The notes beneath the pieces are model-generated. The model did not search any database and had not been told where the DNA came from. It was given only the letters and a program-made list of their open reading frames with translations. A stretch of DNA of 47,984 bases from Mastigamoeba balamuthi (Eukaryota > Evosea > Mastigamoebida > Mastigamoebidae): the NCBI GenBank assembly GCA_902651635.1, contig CACRSC010000070.1, positions 164,605 through 212,588 of the forward strand, given 5' to 3'. Below, in pieces: positions 28,327 through 38,913 of the stretch (position 1 is its first letter; each line of letters starts with the position of its first letter). The position numbers and the translations under genes are program-made.

Positions 28327-30282
28327 ATGAACGCCACGGCACGCCCTCTCCTCCCGCTGCTCCTCCTGGGAGCCCTGTGCGCGGCCACGGCGGCCGCCGC
28401 CGAGTTCCGCGTGTCGCGGCTGGTGCAGCTGCAGCACGTGGGCCCCGCGGGCGCCCGCGCCGCCGGCAGCCAGCGCGCCTCGTGCTCGGGCGAGGCCCTC
28501 GCGTGGCCCCACGCCCTCGCCCTCGTCGCCCGCTCCAACGGCACCCTCGTCCGCCGCCTCCTCGTCGCCCGCCCCCGCGACCTCCTCCTCGACGCCGGCG
28601 CCTCCTCCTCGGCCACCTCGGCCACCGCCACGACGCACGCGCGCGCCGCCGAGTTCCTCAACGAGCGGGGGGCTGCGGGGCTCCTCGTGGTCCTCCCCGA
28701 CGCGGGGCTCCGGGGCGACGACCTCGCCCGCTGGGCCGCCGCCGAGCGCGCCCTCGCCGCCACCGAGCTCGCCGGCGCCGTCTACTTTGCCCTCGAGGGC
28801 GACGTGCCCCCGGGCGCCCTCGCCGACGGCGTCCGCCTCACCGTCGACGCCCGCTCCCCCGTCGCCCTCCCCGACCCCACCCTCACCAACCTCTACGTGC
28901 GTGCGCCGCCCCTCCTGCCCCTCCTGCCCCTCCTGCCGCTGATGCGACGTTTAAAAAAATAATGGGCCGCCGCCGCCGCTGATTCGACTTTTGTTCCCGC
29001 TGCTGACGTGTCGTTGCGTGGCGCAGGCGACGGTGGCGGGGAAGGAGGCGCGGGGCGGGGCGCAGTCGCTGCCGACGGTGGCGGTGGTGGCCGAGTACGA
29101 CGCGCTGGCGGGGGCGCCGGGGCTGAGCGCGTGCGGGGCGTCGTCGGGGAGCGCGGTGGTGGCGCTGCTGGCGGTGGCGCGGGCCTACGGGCGGGTGCTG
29201 GCCTCTGCGCAGGCGCGGCCCCCCTGCCACGTCGCCTTTGTCCTGGCCGCAGGCGCCCCGCTCAACCACGCCGGCGTGGCCCGCTGGCTCGACGCCCTCC
29301 CCGTCGACACGACCCTCGAGCTCGCCCTCGTCCTCGGCCCGGGCGCCGCCGCCGCCGCCGAGGGGGCGCCGCTGTACCTCCACGTCAGCAAGCCCGCCCG
29401 CAAGGACCCCGCCGCTGCCCGCGCCTACGCCGCCCTCGAGGCCGCCGCCCTGCGCCACGGCGTGGCCCTCGGCGTCGTGCACCGCCGCGTCAACGTCGCC
29501 GCCGCCGCCGTCGCGTGGCCCCACGAGCACGTGGCCCTCCGCCGCGCCCTGGGCGCCACGCTCAGCGCCGCCCCCTCGCGCGAGGCCCTCGTCCCCTGCT
29601 CCGCCGCCGAGCGCGCCGCCCCCAACGCCTCGGCCGTCGCCCGCACCGTCGCCGTCGTCGCCGACGCCCTGGCCGGCCTCGCGTTCCCCGCCGCCGCGGC
29701 CCCGCGGGCCCGCGAGGCGCTGCTGGCCGCCGCCGCGGCAGACGGGGGCTTCGCGGCCGCCTGGAGCGCCGACGTCGGCCGCGCGCCCCGGGCGGTCGCC
29801 TACCACACGGCCCGCGAGGGCCCCCTCGTGCAGACGCTGCGGCGGGCCCTGGGGGCCGCGGCGGGCGAGGCCGTCGAGGACGCCTTTGCGTACGCAGCAG
29901 CGGCGGCGGCCATGGAGGCGCGCAGGCCCCGCGCTGACGAGGGCGACGAGGGCGACGACGAGGACGAGGGCGGCAAGGGCCGCGGGGCCGCGGCGACCCG
30001 GGCGGCCGAGCGCGTGCGGTTCTGGAGCGTGGAGGAGGGGACGACGATGACGGCCAGCGTGGCAGCGCCCGCCGCCTGGAACGCCTGCCTCAGCCTCGCC
30101 ACCGTCGCTGCCCTCGGGGCCCTCTACACGGCCCTCAACGTGCGTTGCCCCCCCCTGGCCCCCACCCCCCACCCTGTGCGGCCACGCGGCTCAGCGGGGC
30201 GCCGCCTGTGCAGGGAGCGGCGGCCACGGCGGCGGAGCTGGCGCTGTTCCTGAGGCCCGCCGGCAAGGCCAAGAAGCTCTGA
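28327..30282 (+). CDS. NCLN: Nicalin (ER membrane BOS-complex subunit)
   Basis: Nicalin is an ER membrane protein with an inactive aminopeptidase-like lumenal domain; with NOMO and TMEM147 it helps multipass-protein insertion. Exons 28327-28896, 29027-30139 and 30214-30282 give 583 residues (human about 563). Both donors are GTGCGT. Residues 1-24 are a signal peptide. Family blocks: SLPTVAVVAEYDALAGAPGL, the region around FVLAAGAPLNHAGVARWLD, LYLHVSKPARKD, and GVVHRRVNVAAAAVAWPHEH. The metal ligands of true peptidases are not conserved, as in other nicalins. A C-terminal transmembrane helix (about AAWNACLSLATVAALGALYT) leads to a short Lys-ending tail (GKAKKL). Pairs of GAGATAT boxes lie upstream. 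Confidence 0.88.
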
Positions 30283-31346
30283 GGGGGAGGGAGGGAGGGC
30301 ACCGCCGCTGCGGCCAGCCAGCGAGCGGGCCAGCCAGCCCCCAAAGCCCGCCAGGCGCAGCGCCCGGGGGGCCCAGCCAGCAAGAAGGCCCACCCAACAG
30401 CGGTGTTGCGTTTGTGCACAGCAGCGCCCTGCAGCGCCCTGCCACCCCGTAGCGCAGCACTGCGCAGCACTGCCTGGCCTCCCTGGAGCGCCCGAGCGCC
30501 CTGTTGAGCGCCAGCAGGGGGTCCGAGGGTAGGCGTAGCGGGTATGCGCGCGTGTGTGCTGCTGACGGTGGCCACGGCCATGGCGATTTGTAGTGGTGGT
30601 GGTAGTGATGACGATGGTGGTAGTGGAGGTGGGGTGAGGGTGGTGGTGGTGGTGGTTGTGGCGGGGGATGGCTATGGTTGCGTCACAATGGCCGCTCATG
30701 CGTCATCGGGGGGCCACAGGGCCACAAGATCACAACAGGAGGACCGCGGGGTGCCCCGTGGGTGTGCCCCGTGGGTATGCCCGTGGGCGCTGCGCCCTAG
30801 GGTGTCTTCGTGGCGGTGCCAGCCCAGGGGGGACGTGCGCCTCGGGAGGGCCTCGCCTGCTGCCGCTGCCGCTGCCGCTGCCGCTGGAGCAGCATGGCGT
30901 TGCCGCTACGCTGTGTGCGCCGCACGGGGGGCGCCGCGGCGCAGAGGGCGCTGCACCTGCACGCCCCCGAAGCCTGGGGGGCAGGGCTGGCGGCCGAGGG
31001 GCCTCCGGGGGGCAGGGGGCTCACAGCCGGGGGCGTGGGGCAAAGGCGCCGCCAGGCGCCCTCTGGCCGCACGTGCCCTCATAGCGGCGGGAGGAGCAGG
31101 GGCCCTCTGCGCAGGGCAGAGAGGACAGGAGGGGCAGGAGGGAGGCACCTGCGGGTGACGCAGAGGCCAAGTGGTGCGGTGGTGCAGTGCTGCGTGGTGC
31201 AGCCCCGTGGAAAAGCCGCAAGAGGAAGGCGTGAGGCACGGAAGGCGAGGGCCCACGTCACGGCCCACCACACCACAACAGAGCAGCCAACCAAGCGGCA
31301 GGCACCCACCCCGTCAACCCACAGAGCACACACACCGCTGCCACCA
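30283..31346. other. Intergenic, low-complexity
   Basis: No gene recognised. It holds GGT/GAT triplet runs at about 30595-30665, a CCGTGGGTGTGCC-type repeat at about 30750-30785 and GCCGCT runs near 30865. Open frames on both strands are His/Thr- or Arg/Pro-rich artefacts of these runs. Confidence 0.45.
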
Positions 31347-33662
31347 ATGCCCCAGGACGCTGCCGAGTGCACGCACAGGGCCCCCTCCCAGCCCCTCTGG
31401 CAGCACGAGGGCGTGGCCGTGGCCGTGGCCGTCGCCCCCTCCGGCGACCCCAAGGCTGCCGCTGCTGCCGCTGCTGCTGCCGCTGCCCTGCCGCTGCCGC
31501 AGGGCCAGGGGCGCCCCAAGCAGAGCGACATACAGGTGCTGCGCGCCCTGGCCCTCAGCCTCGTCTTCCTCTTCCACCTCGGCCTCCCCCTCTTCGCCGG
31601 GGGCTTTGTCGGCGTCGACATCTTCTTCGTGCGCTGCCCCGCTGCCCCGCTGCCCCTCCGTACCGTTTCTCTGCTCGGAAAACCTGGGATCGCGCTGCTG
31701 CCCCGCCCGCTGCAATTGATCCTCGCCCCCTTGGCCTCTTGGCCCCTCTCCCTCTCCCTCTCCCTCTCCCCTCGCCCCTCGTTCCGTGCGTCGCCGCGCG
31801 CCGGCTGAGCGGGTGGCGCGTGCGGGTGGGGGCAGGTGGTGTCGGGGTACCTCGTGTTCGGGTCGGTGCTGCGGGAGCTGGGCGAGGGGCGCTTCGCCTT
31901 CGGGGACTTTGCGTGCCGGCGGGCCAAGCGCCTGTCGCTGCCCAGCGCCACGCTGCTGGCGGCCCTGCTGGCCTTGCTGATGCTGAGCCCGGGCTGTGCG
32001 CGGGGCGCGTGCCGCCAGGCGTTCGAGGACATCGGGGCGGCGTCGCTGCACTGGGCCAACATGCACTTCCTGCAGGGCTCGGTCGCCTACTTCACCCGCG
32101 AGGCCGAGAGCAGCGCCGTCATGCACTTCTGGTCCCTCGCCGTCGAGGAGCAGCTCTACATCGCCCTCCCCGCCGCCCTCTGGCTCTGGCGCCGCCTCCT
32201 GCCCCAGGGCGCGGGCTCCCGCAGCCTCGCCGTCCCCGTCCTCGCTCTCTCGGCCCTCTCGCTCTGGCTTGTCTTTGTCCAGCAGCCCGCCTACAAGTTC
32301 TTCTTCCCCGCCTCGCGTGTCTGGGAGTTCGCTGCGGGCGCCCTCGTCTCCTGGTATGCCAGGCCCGCCGGGCCCAGGCTGCAGGGGCCCCTGTACGCAC
32401 TCTACGTCCTGTGCTGGGCCACGCTGCTGGTCGCTGGCATGGTCGTCAGCAACGCCTCGTACCCCAACTACAAGACCCTCGTTGTTGTCGGCGCCACTGC
32501 CTTCATCCTCTGGTGCAAGGCCCAGCTCAGCTGCGTGCCCCTGGAGAGACTGGGCGACATGTCCTACTCCATCTACCTCTACCACTGGCCCGTCATCCTG
32601 TTCCTCAAGCAGAGCTACTCGGAGGCATCGCTCGTTGCCACCTTCCCCTTCACTCTGGCTGCCGTTGGCCTCTCTGCACTGCTGGGCTATGTCAGCTACG
32701 CGCTCGTCGAGCAAAGGATTCAGAGAGCCAGATGGAGCAAGATGACTGTTGCTCTGGTCTTCATCTGTGGCACCTGCCTTCCCGCCATTGTGGCTCGCCA
32801 GGGCGCTCTGGTCTCGGAGAACCGTTACACTCTGGCAGCAGCCAAGACAGTCGACAGTGCTGCACTTTGGGACATTGAAACGATAGAGTATGATGATCCA
32901 GTGTGCACCAACCTAGAGGAGCTGCGCAGCAACGCAAAACTAAATCGTGTTGTTTCATCGGGAACCAGCTTGGACCCACTTCTGGTGGAGAGATCCTCGT
33001 CCACTGTTGTGATTCTCCTGGGCGATAGCCACGCACATTCGATCTCTCATCAGGTGGCTCACTATGCGAACTTTATTGGCGCAAGCATGTACTCCAACTT
33101 CCATCCAAATCACTATCAGCCCGATAATGCATGGATCGGTCACAGGGCCGAGTTGATGGTTTATCCTCCCTGGATGAGCCGGTATAAGTATGCCATCATC
33201 TTTCTGCACGCTGTGTCGTGGCCAGGTTTGAACCAGTCCAGTTTCCCCGAGTGGATCTACTTCTGGACAAAAGTGGGCTGCGTGGTTGTTATTCAGGACG
33301 TTCCATCTATTCATGGTCTTACAGACTACACATACCCTTCCGAGTGTCTAATTGACAGGCCCCATCCATCCAATTGCACAGTTCCATTCAGTGAAACCAT
33401 GGGTGGTGGCAAATTCGAGGCAAAATGCTACTCGGAGCTAATGAAGCAGGATCCAATGTTGCAGAACCAGACAGCTCTATTGAACATTAATGATTGGATT
33501 TGCAAGAACAAGAAGTTCTGTGTAATGAGCATATGCAACATTCCTGTCTACAAGGACCGGTCACATCTCAGTGGTCTCTTTGGCAAATTTAGTGCACCGT
33601 TCTTCACTAGAAGAATGAAAAACACCGTTTGCCATCAGAACTGGAAAAAGCTACAGAATTGA
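31347..33662 (+). CDS. Membrane O-acyltransferase (acyltransferase-3/OafA type) fused to SGNH domain
   Basis: Exons 31347-31628 and 31836-33662 (intron GTGCGC...GGGCAG, phase 0), 702 residues. Acyltransferase-3 signatures in order: RPKQSDIQVLRALALSLVFL followed by the FHLG histidine, GGFVGVDIFF-VVSGYLV (rebuilt across the splice), FWSLAVEEQLYIALPAALWL, RVWEFAAGALV, and LGDMSYSIYLYHWPV. About ten membrane helices end near residue 410. A C-terminal SGNH hydrolase-like domain follows: LLGDSHAHS (Ser about residue 492) and DRSHLSG (Asp 668, His 671). The layout is that of bacterial O-acetyltransferases such as OatA and of nematode OAC proteins; the acceptor is unknown. From about 32,620 the CDS turns AT-richer, with A/T-ending codons, to its end. 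Confidence 0.88.
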
Positions 33663-34185
33663 TCAAAAAGGTGATCGTACATGAGCTGCTGACCTTTCCC
33701 AGAATCTTGGCTGAATGGCTTCAACAAATTCGTGAGACACAGAAAGAGAGAGAAATAAAGTGATTTCTCACTGCACTCGGAGGCATCAGAAAATCGGCTG
33801 AAGTCAAAATCAGTTTATTGTATTTTTCGAAAATGACCAGATAAAGTACTAAAAGCACTTATACCAGTGCTGGGGTACCTTGCATACAAGCAATTTCTGG
33901 CTGTACCTTTCTGATCGGTTGCACAGTAAGATAATGTGAGCATCTATGATTTCACTGTGAGTAAGCAGATGCCTGAGAAAGAGGAATCATAATACAAAAG
34001 TTATAACATTCATTTAAGCTTCTCAAATTAATGGATTTTGCTCACTTAAGTATATTTTTCAAGATTGTTTGGGTGGTGCAATGACTGCAAGAGATAAGAG
34101 AACAGGCAGGGTTAACGACAGCACTGAAGTCCTTGCTGATTGAGTACCATGCCGTCAAGGACAGTAGCCTGGCACATAATAATGT
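33663..34185. other. AT-rich 3' flank of the acyltransferase gene
   Basis: No gene. Markedly AT-rich compared with the rest of the window, continuing the composition of the second half of the CDS. Contains the polyadenylation signal at 33754. Confidence 0.6.
33754..33759 (+). terminator. Polyadenylation signal AATAAA
   Basis: AATAAA 92 nt downstream of the acyltransferase stop, in A-rich context (AGAGAGAAATAAAGTG). Confidence 0.55.
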
Positions 34186-34186
34186 A

Positions 34187-34216
34187 TGCCCTGCACTCGG
34201 CAGCATCCTGGGGCAT
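34187..34216 (-). pseudogene. Short inverted relic of acyltransferase start
   Basis: Reads ATGCCCCAGGATGCTGCC... on the minus strand, matching the first codons of the acyltransferase (31347) with one substitution. The similarity ends after about 30 bp. Its upstream flank (TGTGCAGGCCTTGTGCGAG) also matches the flank of the longer relic. Confidence 0.7.
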
Positions 34217-34510
34217 CTGTGCAGGCCTTGTGCGAGCCAGATATGCGATTTTTTGTTGTGACATGCGGGGCATGGCTGCACGACCATTGTGACGCCACCA
34301 GCATGCCGCACCTGCAATCCCTGGGCCCTGCAGCCCCTACCCCCGTTCTCCATACCGCACGCTCTGCCTGTGCGTAAAGAGGTTGATCTTCTCCCTTGCC
34401 CGCACCCTTGCTTGCTTGGCCTGCCCAATGCCTCTTCCCCTTCCTCCAGGCTCCGCGGCCCCCCACACACTGGCCATCTCCCTGTCCCTGTCGAGGCATT
34501 GTGTGTACGC

Positions 34511-34768
34511 ACAAAGAAGAATGACAAAGCCGCCAGCGAAGAGGGGGAGGCCGAGGTGGAAGAGGAAGACGAGGCTGAGGGCCAGGGCGCGCAGCACCTG
34601 TATGTCGCTCTGCTTGGGGCGCCCCTGCCCTGCCCCTGTGCAATGGCAGCCTTGGCCTCGTCCCCACGGGGGTCGGTGGGGGCCACGGCCACGCCCACGC
34701 TCGTGCTGCCAGAGGGGCTGGGGCTGCGAGATGGGCCTGTGTTTGCACTTGGCAGCGTCCTGGGGCAC
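34511..34768 (-). pseudogene. Inverted, decayed copy of acyltransferase exon 1
   Basis: On the minus strand this matches nearly all of acyltransferase exon 1, including RPKQSDIQVLRALALSLVFL and FHLGLPLFAGGFV. The start codon is GTG instead of ATG. Indels disrupt the Ala-rich N-terminal frame, and the match ends just after the position of the donor site. No second exon follows. It lies 3 kb from the parent gene in inverted orientation, so it arose by inverted duplication or strand-switching repair, not by retroposition (no exon 1-exon 2 junction). Confidence 0.85.
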
Positions 34769-35283
34769 CTGTGCGGGCCATGTGCGAGCCAGGTGCGCTA
34801 TCTGTTTCTTCCCCCGGGCTCTGCGGCCCCGCGCGCACTGTGCTGGGCGGCTGGGGCAGGCGTTGGGGGGCGGCAGGTGGCACAGCCCCTCCCACGCAGG
34901 CGCACGAGGGGGGGTGCGGTGCTGCCGGTGCCTAGACAGGGACGGGGGGATGGCCAGCGGCAGCGGGGCAGCGGCGCCACACAAGAGGCGCCCCCCGACA
35001 TTGACGCCTGCCACCGCGGACAGCAGGCCACGAGCAGCACTGTGCCAGCACGCCCTCCCCCCCTGCGGCCCCCGACTGCTCTTGTGCCGTCCGTGCCCCC
35101 TCGCGCCCCCTGGCCGTGCCCTCTCTGTCGCGCACGCCCTCCCCGCGGTGGCCGCCCTGCCCACCCGCTCCTACCATGACCCGTGCTCCCCGTCTCGTGT
35201 ACGCAGCTCTCGGATGCAAAAGGCTGCTTTGTTGTCTTGGTGTTCTCTGCAGTGTGGTAAATGGGTTCCGCTCTCTGCGGGAG
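34769..35283. other. Flank of relic copy / intergenic
   Basis: GC-rich, no gene. The part next to the relic resembles its own shorter copy near 34217-34262 (GTGCGAGCCAGRTRYGC), showing that sequence upstream of the start was duplicated too. Confidence 0.4.
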
Positions 35284-37472
35284 TCACGGCAGCAGGCTCC
35301 GCTGCCTGCGGTGCTGCTGCAAGGGTTTGGCCCTGCTAGCAAGCGAGTGCTGTGACCCCGTGCTGCCCGCCTGCCCGCCCATGTGCTCGCAGGCGTATCC
35401 GCTTCCGCTGCCGCTGCCCTGGCGCTGCAGACGCCGCTGCTTTCGGGCGGCTTCTGCGTACCCCGCCATCTCTGCCACCGTTGCCCGCGGAGCTGTTGGC
35501 GCCCTGTTCGTGTTGGCGCACGCGGCGGCCACGGCCACGATGGCCTCGGTGGCTGCGAGGTACGAGGCGCCGCTTGCGTGGGGGGCGGCCTCCTCGGCAG
35601 CTGCCCGTATCTCTGGCCAGCGCGCCGCGTAGGCCTCTGCCACGAGGGCCGCCTCCTCTGCGCCTGCGCGCACGGCGTGCTGGGCGAGGACGAGCCACCA
35701 CGGCTCCTCGCTCGCGCGCGGGGGCTTGGTGCCCAGCATCTGGCACGCCGCCTGCACTGTGGTGCGCTGCAGTCCTGCCGCTGGCTGCTCCGCGGCAGGG
35801 TTCGTCGCAAACAGGGCCTCCTCCCCCCGCCCCTTCCTCCGGCACCCCGCCCCTGCCGCCCCTGCTCCCGGCGGCGGCGGCACGCGCAGGAACGTCCCCG
35901 AGCTGTCCAGGAGCCAGCACAGCAGCTGGCAGGCGGCCGTGGCCCCCCGCGCGTCGTACAGCGCCACGCGGGCAGCCAGGAGCGCCTCGAGCTCGCGCTG
36001 TAGCGCATAGCCCACGGCGGGGACGCGGTCGACGGCCGCCAGCTGCACCGCCATCTCACGGGCAGAGGAGCCCGAGGCGCGGCGCCCCAGGGGGCCCTCG
36101 GGGCGCAGCAGCAGCGCGAGCAGGGCCTGGGCGGCGCGCGGGGCCAGGAGGGCGACGGCGCGGGCGGCGGCCTCCGAGCGCTCGCAGGCGAGGTGTGCGA
36201 GGCGGAGCGCGCTGCGCGTGAGGGTGCAGCGGCCCACGCACCTGCAGGCGAGGTCGAGGAGGGCGGGGGCCAGCTCGCCGGCGCTGCTGAGGATGCCCGG
36301 GGAGGGCTCGAGGGCCGCGGGGCCCTCGCAGCAGAGGAGGCACTCGAGGAGGATGCCCGCAGCGGCCACGAGGTGGGCTGCGCGGCGCCACTGCTCGGGG
36401 GCGCAGGCGCGCAGGTGCGGCAGCAGCTGGGCGGCCACGCCCTGGGCCACCGAGCGCACGTAGGCGGGCGACGCCATGCGCAGCACCAGCGCCCCCGCGT
36501 CCGCCGTGCTGCAGTGCCCCTCGTCGCGCTCCCCCGCGGCGCAGGCCCCCAGCAGCAGCCTGCGCACGGGCACGCTGGCGGCCCTCGCCTGCGTCCACTG
36601 CTGCTGCTGCTGCTGACCGCTGCGCTGGCCGTCGGCCTCGCGGGGCAGCAGGGGCGGGGGCAGCGACGCTGCTGGAGGAGCCGCGGGGGGGCGTGCGAGG
36701 AGGGCTGCGAGGAGGGCGGGGGCAGCCCTGTCGAAGAGCGCGTCGGGGGCGCGGGCGCCGGCTGCGTTGTAGGAGCGGACGCAGGCGCAGAGGCCGCGGA
36801 GGGTGTCGTGGGCGGGGCGCTCGCGGGCAGCGGCGAGGCAGGCGGCAGAGACCTGGGCGCAGAGGGCCCCTGTCTGGTCGGCGCAGGCGACGGCGGCCAG
36901 GGCGGGCCCCGCGTCGTAGGCGCCGGCGGCCCAGGCGCTTCCCAGGAGGGCGAGGAGGGCGGGGCGCAGGCGCAGCACGCCCAGGGCGGCCCTGCTCTCG
37001 GCCACCACGGCGCACTGCACGAGGGCCCCCACCAGCCTGGCGGGCCCTGTCAGCCGCGGCCGCGGGGCTGGGGGGCCTGGGGGCCTGGGGGGCCTGGGGG
37101 GCGCACGCACCTGGCGGCGGTGCCCTGGGGAGGGGCCGAGGGGTCGCAGGCGTCGCAGGCGCCGAGGATGAGGAGGGAGGCGGCCACGATGGGGCGCAGG
37201 GCTGTGCGTGCCCCCGCCCCCGTGGTGCCCAGCAGCTCCACCGCCTGCCACGCCAAGGGTACCTGCGCCTCCCCCGCTGCCGCTGCCGCTGCCGCTGCGG
37301 CAGGGGGCTCTGCGCCGGTGCTGGCCGCGGCGGGGAGGGAGCGGGGGGCGCAGAGGCGGGCGGCGAGGGCTCTGGCGCGCTGCTTGTCCGAGTCGGGGAG
37401 GGGGCGGCGGCCCAGGGGGGCTGCCAGGGGGGGCATGCCCTCACTCGCCTCCACCGCCGTCGCCATCGCCAT
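35284..37472 (-). CDS. Ala/Leu-rich helical protein, unknown family
   Basis: Exon 1, 37472-37111, and exon 2, 37036-35284, are joined across a 74-nt intron (GTGCGT; CTGAC 10 nt before CCAG), giving 704 residues. Two in-frame ATGs lie at 37472 and 37466. The protein is made of Ala/Leu/Cys-rich helices suggesting an armadillo/HEAT-like solenoid (for example VGALVQCAVVAESRAALGVL; AVQLAAVDRVPAVGYALQRE), interrupted by a Pro-rich insert and a QQQQQQQ run. The last 60 residues are basic and Gln/Ser-rich and may be a poorly conserved tail. No signal peptide or membrane helix is obvious. I do not recognise a family. Confidence 0.65.
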
Positions 37473-37863
37473 CGCCGCGCTACGACCGCGTGCCTCGGCT
37501 CTGGGGGTGGTGAGCCTCTCCTCTCTCTGGCGGGTGCGGTGGTATGCGGCTGGTGCTGGTGCTGGTGCTGGCGCTGGTGTGGGTGTCGCTGGTGTTGGCG
37601 GCGCTGGTTGTTGTGCTCTGCGGCGGATTCGCAATTTTGTCGCCCGCAGTGCACAACGGCCCAGTTCAGCTTTTCCGCTTTTCTCTTTGTTATCGTTCTC
37701 CTTTTCCTATTGTGCCCCTTGGGCTCTGCCCCGATGCCGCCTGCCCCCTCGGCCGGCGAGGCTCCTCGCCCGTGACCTCGAATCGCGTGTGGGTGGGGGA
37801 GGAGACGAAGCGGCGCCGGGGCAGGCCAGAGAGAGAGCAGCAGGAGCAGCAGCAGGGAAACCG
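37473..37863. promoter_or_regulatory. Divergent promoter region (orphan gene / C2-like gene)
   Basis: 391 bp between two divergent start codons. Includes a (GGTGCT)n-type run at 37550-37580 and a T-rich pyrimidine block at about 37670-37715, 150 nt upstream of the C2-like gene. Confidence 0.4.
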
Positions 37864-38386
37864 ATGGCGAGCACATCGTACTACCACTTTGACGTGGTGC
37901 CCCAGGTCACCTGCGCACAGCCCCTCCCCTCCACCCCTCCACCCCTCCTCCTCCCTACTCGGGGGCTCGGGGGCTCACGGAGAGCGCTGCAGGCGGCGAC
38001 GGGGCTGGCCGAGGGCAAGGACGTGCTGGTCAAGTGGCGGCGGACGCTGGCCAAGGGGGGCACGCTGCCGGCGGCGGGGGCCAACAGGGAGGGCGTGGCC
38101 AGCTTCGGGGGCCAGGCCATCAGCTTCGACACGAGCATCCGCCACAAGGCCTCGGCCAGCGGGGGCAGCGGGGGCCTCGGGGGCGTGGGGAGCGGCAAGA
38201 CGCTGACGCTGTGGCTCAAGGAGCGGCCCACGGAGCGCCCGGGCCTCGTGGCGACGGTCGTGCACGGGGGCTCCAAGAACCCCACCATCGCCAAGGGCTC
38301 CCTCGCCCTCGCCGACCACCTCGGCGTCGTCGACAAGCCCGTCCAGGTCGCCCTCCGCCCCAAGGCCCACTCGGACGCCTTCCGCG

Positions 38387-38447
<61 letters not shown>

Positions 38448-38645
38448 CTCCTCTCTCCTCTCTCCTCTCTCCTCTCTGCCTCGCGCGCACTCGCACACCA
38501 AGCGGCACTGGGGCACTCGGGGCAAGAGGGCTGAGCACTCGCTCACACTCAGGCGGCGCCCACGCCCACGCAGGTCGGCGAGAAGCCCATGCTCAACCTC
38601 CTCGTCAGCTCCCGGCTCAACGAGAGGTCCAAGCACGAGGAGTAG
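37864..38645 (+). CDS. NT-C2-like small protein
   Basis: Exons 37864-37905, 37993-38385 and 38574-38645, 168 residues. Intron 1 (87 nt) is a multiple of three and open, so it could be retained. The sequence YYHFDVVPQ-AATGLAEGKDVLVKWRR, the later GVASFGGQAISFDTSIRHKA, KTLTLWLKER and VDKPVQVALRP follow the strand order of the N-terminal C2 (NT-C2) module of EHBP1/EEIG-type proteins: strand, W-R, Thr-rich loop, W/F-G strand. Such modules bind membranes or act as adaptors. Here the domain is nearly the whole protein. The assignment rests on pattern only. Confidence 0.6.
38391..38477. repeat. (CT)n microsatellite in an intron
   Basis: About 26 CT units followed by CTCTCCT units, inside the second intron of the NT-C2-like gene, directly after its GTGCGC donor. 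Confidence 0.95.
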
Positions 38646-38913
38646 CCCCTCACCCCCACTTTGAGTGGCACCCGACTGAGTGCCCGGCAGGCAGCGCCTG
38701 CAGCGACTGAGCCAGAGCAGCGCATGGCGGGCAGCCCCTGGCCTTCTGTGTTAGCGTCTAGCCCTGTGTCTTGTGGGCCCCCTGTTCTCTGCTGCCCTCT
38801 GTGTGTGTTGTGTGTTGTGTTGTGTGCTAGTCTACAGCGCTGGTGACGCCCCTTGCTCTCTGCTCCGCGCTCTGCTGCGCTCTTGGCGGGGTCTGCGGCC
38901 ACACTGTGGGCGG

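Noticed and set aside
34289-35339. Plus-strand frames of about 300 residues over the relic region
   Set aside because: They are complements of the inverted acyltransferase relic and its flank.
36193-38664. 823-residue plus-strand frame through the orphan and NT-C2 loci
   Set aside because: Its left two thirds are antisense to the 704-residue gene; only the exons from 37864 on are supported.
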